A DNA stretch of 8,458 nucleotides. Origin: Paracoccaceae bacterium (GTDB lineage: Bacteria; Pseudomonadota; Alphaproteobacteria; Rhodobacterales; Rhodobacteraceae). Of the stretch, positions 5,981 through 8,458 are shown in pieces; the first letter of the stretch is position 1, and each line of letters begins with the position of its first letter. A program made the position numbers and the translations under genes. The notes below the pieces were generated by a model. It made no database searches. It had not been told where the DNA came from and worked only from the letters and a program-made list of their open reading frames with translations. The stretch spans positions 1 through 8,458 of the forward strand of contig SKMM01000084.1 in assembly GCA_007121055.1 (NCBI GenBank). The letters are read 5' to 3'.

Positions 5981-6118
5981 AGCCGCGCGATGCCCTCCCA
6001 CCAAATGCCTCCTTGGCGCACGATCCTACCGTACTTGCCAGCCGCCGCCACCCCGCTTCGCACTCGCCTCCACGGGATCCTGCGGTATGCTGGCGCCCGC
6101 AGCGCAAGGGAGGATGCC
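5981..6118. promoter_or_regulatory. Divergent lrp-ald control region
   Basis: This 138-bp gap must carry both promoters and probably the Lrp-family binding sites. Weak elements: toward ald, TATGCT (6086-6091) could be a -10, with no good -35; toward lrp, TAGGAT on the minus strand (6023-6028) could be a -10, again without a clear -35. A 14-bp imperfect palindrome TGCTGGCGCCCGCA (6088-6101) overlaps the ald -10 candidate, and TTGGC/GCCAG halves flank 6013-6040. The ald ribosome-binding site is AAGGGAGG (6106-6113). The elements are suggestions only; that the region is regulatory follows from the gene arrangement. Confidence 0.45.
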
Positions 6119-7234
6119 ATGCGGATCGGATGCCCGAAGGAGATCAAGGCACAGGAATTCCGGGTGGGCCTGCCCCCCGCCGCCGTGCGCGAGGCCGTGG
6201 CCCATGGCCACGAGGTCCTGATCGAGGCCGGCGCGGGCGAGGGCGCGGGCTTCGACGACGCCACCTACACCGCCGCCGGCGCCCGCCTCGGCACCGCCGA
6301 GGAGGTCTTCGCCAGCTCCGACATGATCGTGAAGGTCAAGGAACCCCAGGCGTCCGAACGCGCCCGGCTGCGCGAGGGACAGGTGCTGTTCACCTACCTC
6401 CACCTCGCCCCAGACCCCGACCAGACCCGCGAGTTGCTCGGCAGCGGCGTCACCGCCATCGCCTACGAAACCGTCACCGACCGCGCGGGCGGGCTGCCCC
6501 TGCTGGCGCCCATGTCCGAGGTCGCGGGCCGCCTCGCCCCCCAGACCGGCGCCTGGACCCTGCAGAAGGCCAATGGCGGGCGCGGCGTCCTGATGGGCGG
6601 CGTCCCCGGCGTGCGGCCCGCCAATGTCGTCATCCTCGGCGGCGGCGTCGTCGGCACGGCGGCCGCGCGCGTCGCCGTGGGCATGGGCGCCAATGTCACC
6701 GTGCTTGACCGCTCGGTCCCGCGGATGAGCTACCTCGACGACATCTTCCAGGGCCGGCTCACCACCCAATACTCCTCGGCCGAAGCCATCGAGGACCTGC
6801 TGCCCGCCGCCGACATGGTCATCGGCGCCGTCCTCATCCCCGGCGCCGCCGCCCCCAAACTCGTCACCCGCGCGCAACTGGCGCAGATGCAGCCCGGCGC
6901 GGTGCTGGTGGACGTGGCGATCGACCAGGGCGGCTGTTTCGAGACCTCCCGCCCCACCACCCACCACGACCCGATCTACGAGGTCGACGGCATCATGCAT
7001 TACTGCGTGGCCAACATGCCCGGCGCGGTGCCCCGCACCTCGACCAAGGCGCTGTCCAACGCCACGCTGCCCTTCGTGCTGGCGCTCGCCGACAAGGGCT
7101 GGCGCCAGGCCTGCGAGGACGACCCACACCTGCTCGCCGGCCTGTCCACCCACGCGGGGGCGCTCACCTCCTACCCCGTGGGCCGGGCGCTCGCCATCGA
7201 CGTGGTCTCCCCCGCCCTCGCACTGAAACGCTGA
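6119..7234 (+). CDS. ald: Alanine dehydrogenase (NAD-dependent)
   Basis: 371-residue cytoplasmic enzyme interconverting L-alanine plus NAD+ with pyruvate, ammonium and NADH. The length equals the family norm. Substrate-binding and catalytic residues are in place: R15 in EFRVGL, K74 in VKVKEP, H95 in YLHLA and D269 in VDVAIDQGG. The NAD fold runs from G174xGxxG179 (LGGGVVGTAAARVAVGMGA) to D197 at the end of beta-2, which favours NAD over NADP. ANMPGAVPRTSTKALSNATLPF (about 298-319) is the diagnostic C-terminal block. The start MRIGCPKEIK matches homologues; AAGGGAGG stands 5 bases upstream. The open frame extends far upstream only because stops are rare. Divergence from the Lrp-type regulator indicates alanine-responsive control. 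The enzyme usually serves alanine catabolism, supplying pyruvate and ammonium, though it can assimilate ammonium in reverse. Confidence 0.97.
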   Translation: MRIGCPKEIKAQEFRVGLPPAAVREAVAHGHEVLIEAGAGEGAGFDDATYTAAGARLGTAEEVFASSDMIVKVKEPQASERARLREGQVLFTYLHLAPDPDQTRELLGSGVTAIAYETVTDRAGGLPLLAPMSEVAGRLAPQTGAWTLQKANGGRGVLMGGVPGVRPANVVILGGGVVGTAAARVAVGMGANVTVLDRSVPRMSYLDDIFQGRLTTQYSSAEAIEDLLPAADMVIGAVLIPGAAAPKLVTRAQLAQMQPGAVLVDVAIDQGGCFETSRPTTHHDPIYEVDGIMHYCVANMPGAVPRTSTKALSNATLPFVLALADKGWRQACEDDPHLLAGLSTHAGALTSYPVGRALAIDVVSPALALKR

Positions 7235-7241
7235 TCCCGGT

Positions 7242-7261
7242 GGGGCCCCGCCAGGGGCCTC
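7242..7261 (+). terminator. GC-rich stem-loop after ald
   Basis: GGCCCC (7244-7249) pairs with GGGGCC (7254-7259) over loop GCCA. Two more pairs outside, one of them G-U, make an 8-bp stem. It begins 8 bases after the ald stop. No T-tract follows, so it is not a textbook intrinsic terminator, but the position between converging genes fits. A weaker stem GACGGC/GCCGTC (7304-7309, 7334-7339), overlapping the carbonic anhydrase stop, could serve the opposite strand. Confidence 0.5.
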
Positions 7262-7337
7262 CATCCAACGACACGATCTCTCTGGATCAAGCGGTTCCGG
7301 CGCGACGGCCGAAGCACCGGACAAAGGGCCGGCGCCG

Positions 7338-7985
7338 TCAGAGCACCACGAACCCGTCCGTGGCCGGGTCGTACTGCTCCAGAACCCCGCTGCCGATGTC
7401 GGTCCACAGCCCGTGCAGCGTCAGCCGCCCCGCCGCCACCGCATCGCGCACGAAGGGATAGCTCAGCAGGTTCTCCAGCGACACCAGCACGCCCGCCCGC
7501 TCCATCGCGCCCAGCCGCTCGGCCGGGGCCACGCCGTCGGTGCGCGCATGGGCCGGCCGCAGGATGTCGAGCCACCGCCCCACCATGCTGTCGGGTGCCT
7601 CCAGCGCCGGGGCCGTGCCCGCGCACATGTCATGGCACCCCTTCACGCCGCCGCAGCCCGAATGCCCGATCACCAGGATATGCGCCACATGCAGCGCATC
7701 CACCGCGTATTCCACCGCCGCCGAGGTGCAATGGTGCTGCGCACCTGGGTCCAGCGGCGGCACCACCGAGGCGATATTGCGGTGGATGAAGAACTCGCCC
7801 GGGTCCGCGCCGAACATTTCGGGCGGGCTGACCCGGCTGTCGCAGCAGGAAATCACCATCGCCCGCGGATGCTGCCCATCCTGGGCGAGGTGCAGAAACC
7901 AGCTGCGGTTTTCGGTGAACCGCGTGGCCTTCCAGCCGCGATAACGCGCGACCAGATAGCCGGGCAGCGGGTGGGCGTCCTGCAT
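7338..7985 (-). CDS. Beta-class carbonic anhydrase
   Basis: 215-residue zinc enzyme that interconverts CO2 and bicarbonate, supplying bicarbonate for carboxylases and balancing pH. Zinc ligands are C47 (ISCCDSRV), H108 and C111 (IGHSGCGGV); the D49-R51 dyad is present. HRNIASVVPP (68-77) and TSAAVEYAVDALHVAHILVIGHSGCGG are standard beta-CA blocks. The C-terminal SLENLLSYPFVRDAVAAGRLTLHGLWTDIGSGVLEQYD is also typical. No signal peptide, so cytoplasmic. ATG 7985 is chosen because the N-terminus LPGYLVARYRGWKATRF matches family starts and GGAGGAG lies about 9 bases upstream. It converges on ald and diverges from the helical gene at the right edge. The names can or cynT are used for relatives, but no cyanate genes are visible, so I give no symbol. 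Confidence 0.96.
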   Translation of the reverse strand: MQDAHPLPGYLVARYRGWKATRFTENRSWFLHLAQDGQHPRAMVISCCDSRVSPPEMFGADPGEFFIHRNIASVVPPLDPGAQHHCTSAAVEYAVDALHVAHILVIGHSGCGGVKGCHDMCAGTAPALEAPDSMVGRWLDILRPAHARTDGVAPAERLGAMERAGVLVSLENLLSYPFVRDAVAAGRLTLHGLWTDIGSGVLEQYDPATDGFVVL

Positions 7986-8127
7986 GGTGTCTCGGCTCCT
8001 CCGTCACGGCGGTGTTACCGCGCCGGGCCAGAGATTTCGAGGGGGAGCGTGCGGGCGGGAAAGGTTTTCTTGAGGGATCGGTGCGATACCCCGTCCCGGA
8101 ACGCTGGAATGGCAGGAGGATGACGGA
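7986..8127. promoter_or_regulatory. Divergent control region, carbonic anhydrase / right-edge gene
   Basis: 142 bp between divergent starts. GCGGT-GTT-ACCGC (8009-8021) is a perfect 5-bp dyad about 24 bases upstream of the carbonic anhydrase start and could be an operator or leader hairpin. Toward the right-edge gene, CTTGAG (8069-8074) and CCCCGT (8089-8094), 14 bases apart, resemble a heat-shock sigma (RpoH-type CTTGAA / CCCCAT) promoter. The match is partial. AGGAGG at 8114-8119 is the ribosome-binding site of the right-edge gene. Confidence 0.4.
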
Positions 8128-8458
8128 ATGGGCCATGTGGTCGGTCTGGTGCACGAGGAAGGGGTGCGGCTCGACGGGGCCCGGCTGGTGGGGCTGGTGA
8201 CCCGGATGGGCGACGGCGGCGCGGAGGCCCATGTGGCCGATGCGCTCGACCGCATGGAACAGGCCATGATGCGGATCGAGGGGCTCTATGCCGACGCCGA
8301 CATGCCCGCGATCCGGCGCCAGGCCGGCGCGCTCGCCACGCTCGCCACCGAGGTCGGCATGACCTCGCTCGCCCGCGTCGCGGCGGATGTGGAGGTCTGC
8401 GCGGCCCGCGGCGACATGGTGGCCTTCGCCGCCACCACCGCCCGCCTGCGCCGCGTCG
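8128..8458 (+). CDS. Helical protein with degenerate Hpt-like domain, 3' partial
   Basis: The frame is open to the right edge: 110 complete codons are visible. ATG 8128 is chosen because AGGAGG (8114-8119) lies an ideal 8 bases upstream; the nearer ATG at 8120 touches the site and is in a frame that soon stops. The protein is predicted almost wholly helical with no signal peptide. Residues about 61-110 can be laid on the histidine phosphotransfer (Hpt) helix pair: L69, G77, L81 and E89 fall at the conserved Hpt positions (in ArcB numbering, His+2, +10, +14 and a later acidic site). The residue at the phospho-histidine position is G67. If the match is real this is a non-phosphorylatable Hpt-like module, perhaps a regulator or scaffold. 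If not, it is an unrecognised helical protein. Partner genes may lie to the right. Confidence 0.7.
   Translation, partial: MGHVVGLVHEEGVRLDGARLVGLVTRMGDGGAEAHVADALDRMEQAMMRIEGLYADADMPAIRRQAGALATLATEVGMTSLARVAADVEVCAARGDMVAFAATTARLRRV

Noticed and set aside
6026..7324. A 432-codon minus-strand frame opposite ald
   Set aside because: It lies wholly antisense to a firmly recognised ald, and its Gly/Ala/Val-rich composition is a mirror of ald codon bias.
7839..7850. CCDSR instead of CSDSR at the carbonic anhydrase zinc site
   Set aside because: The ligand cysteine and the Asp-Arg dyad are kept, and a second cysteine there occurs in other proteobacterial beta carbonic anhydrases, so it is not unusual.
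1..8458. CRISPR array, tRNA, rRNA, insertion-sequence ends or attachment sites
   Set aside because: No regular spaced repeats, no cloverleaf, no terminal inverted repeats flanking a transposase, and no integrase were seen.

Overview
The window comes from a very GC-rich bacterial chromosome. Strong G/C third codon positions, Shine-Dalgarno sites, short operons and the protein styles suggest an alphaproteobacterium, probably a relative of Rhodobacter/Paracoccus (Rhodobacterales). That placement is inferred from gene style, not from a marker gene. I see no rRNA, tRNA, CRISPR array, transposase, integrase or phage gene.

Layout. At the left edge a short-chain dehydrogenase (5' end outside the window) overlaps by 4 bp a short crotonase-fold protein that lacks both usual catalytic glutamates. 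A GntR/FCD regulator follows behind a 126-bp leader that carries two small dyads and a three-unit 14-bp tandem repeat running into its ribosome-binding site. After a 561-bp C-rich gene-free spacer comes a 10-TM EamA/DMT permease. It converges on a minus-strand M20-type hydantoinase/carbamoylase (allantoate amidohydrolase-like) hydrolase. A 427-bp structured spacer then leads to a minus-strand Lrp/AsnC regulator, divergent from alanine dehydrogenase (ald). A GC hairpin lies between ald and a converging beta-carbonic anhydrase. The right edge holds the start of a helical protein whose C-terminal half looks like an Hpt domain without its phospho-accepting histidine.

How the parts fit. The clearest functional unit is lrp-ald: an Lrp-type regulator reading an amino acid, probably alanine, and controlling NAD-dependent oxidative deamination of L-alanine to pyruvate and ammonia. 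The carbamoylase-like hydrolase on the same strand downstream of lrp would release ammonia and an amino acid or ureido acid, so a nitrogen-scavenging theme is plausible but unproven. The GntR regulator could control the dehydrogenase/crotonase pair upstream, itself, or the permease downstream.

I do not see convincing evidence of a wholly new system. The most unusual items are the crotonase without catalytic glutamates, the histidine-less Hpt-like protein, the 14-bp tandem repeat at the GntR leader, and the cluster of hairpins between lrp and the carbamoylase gene.
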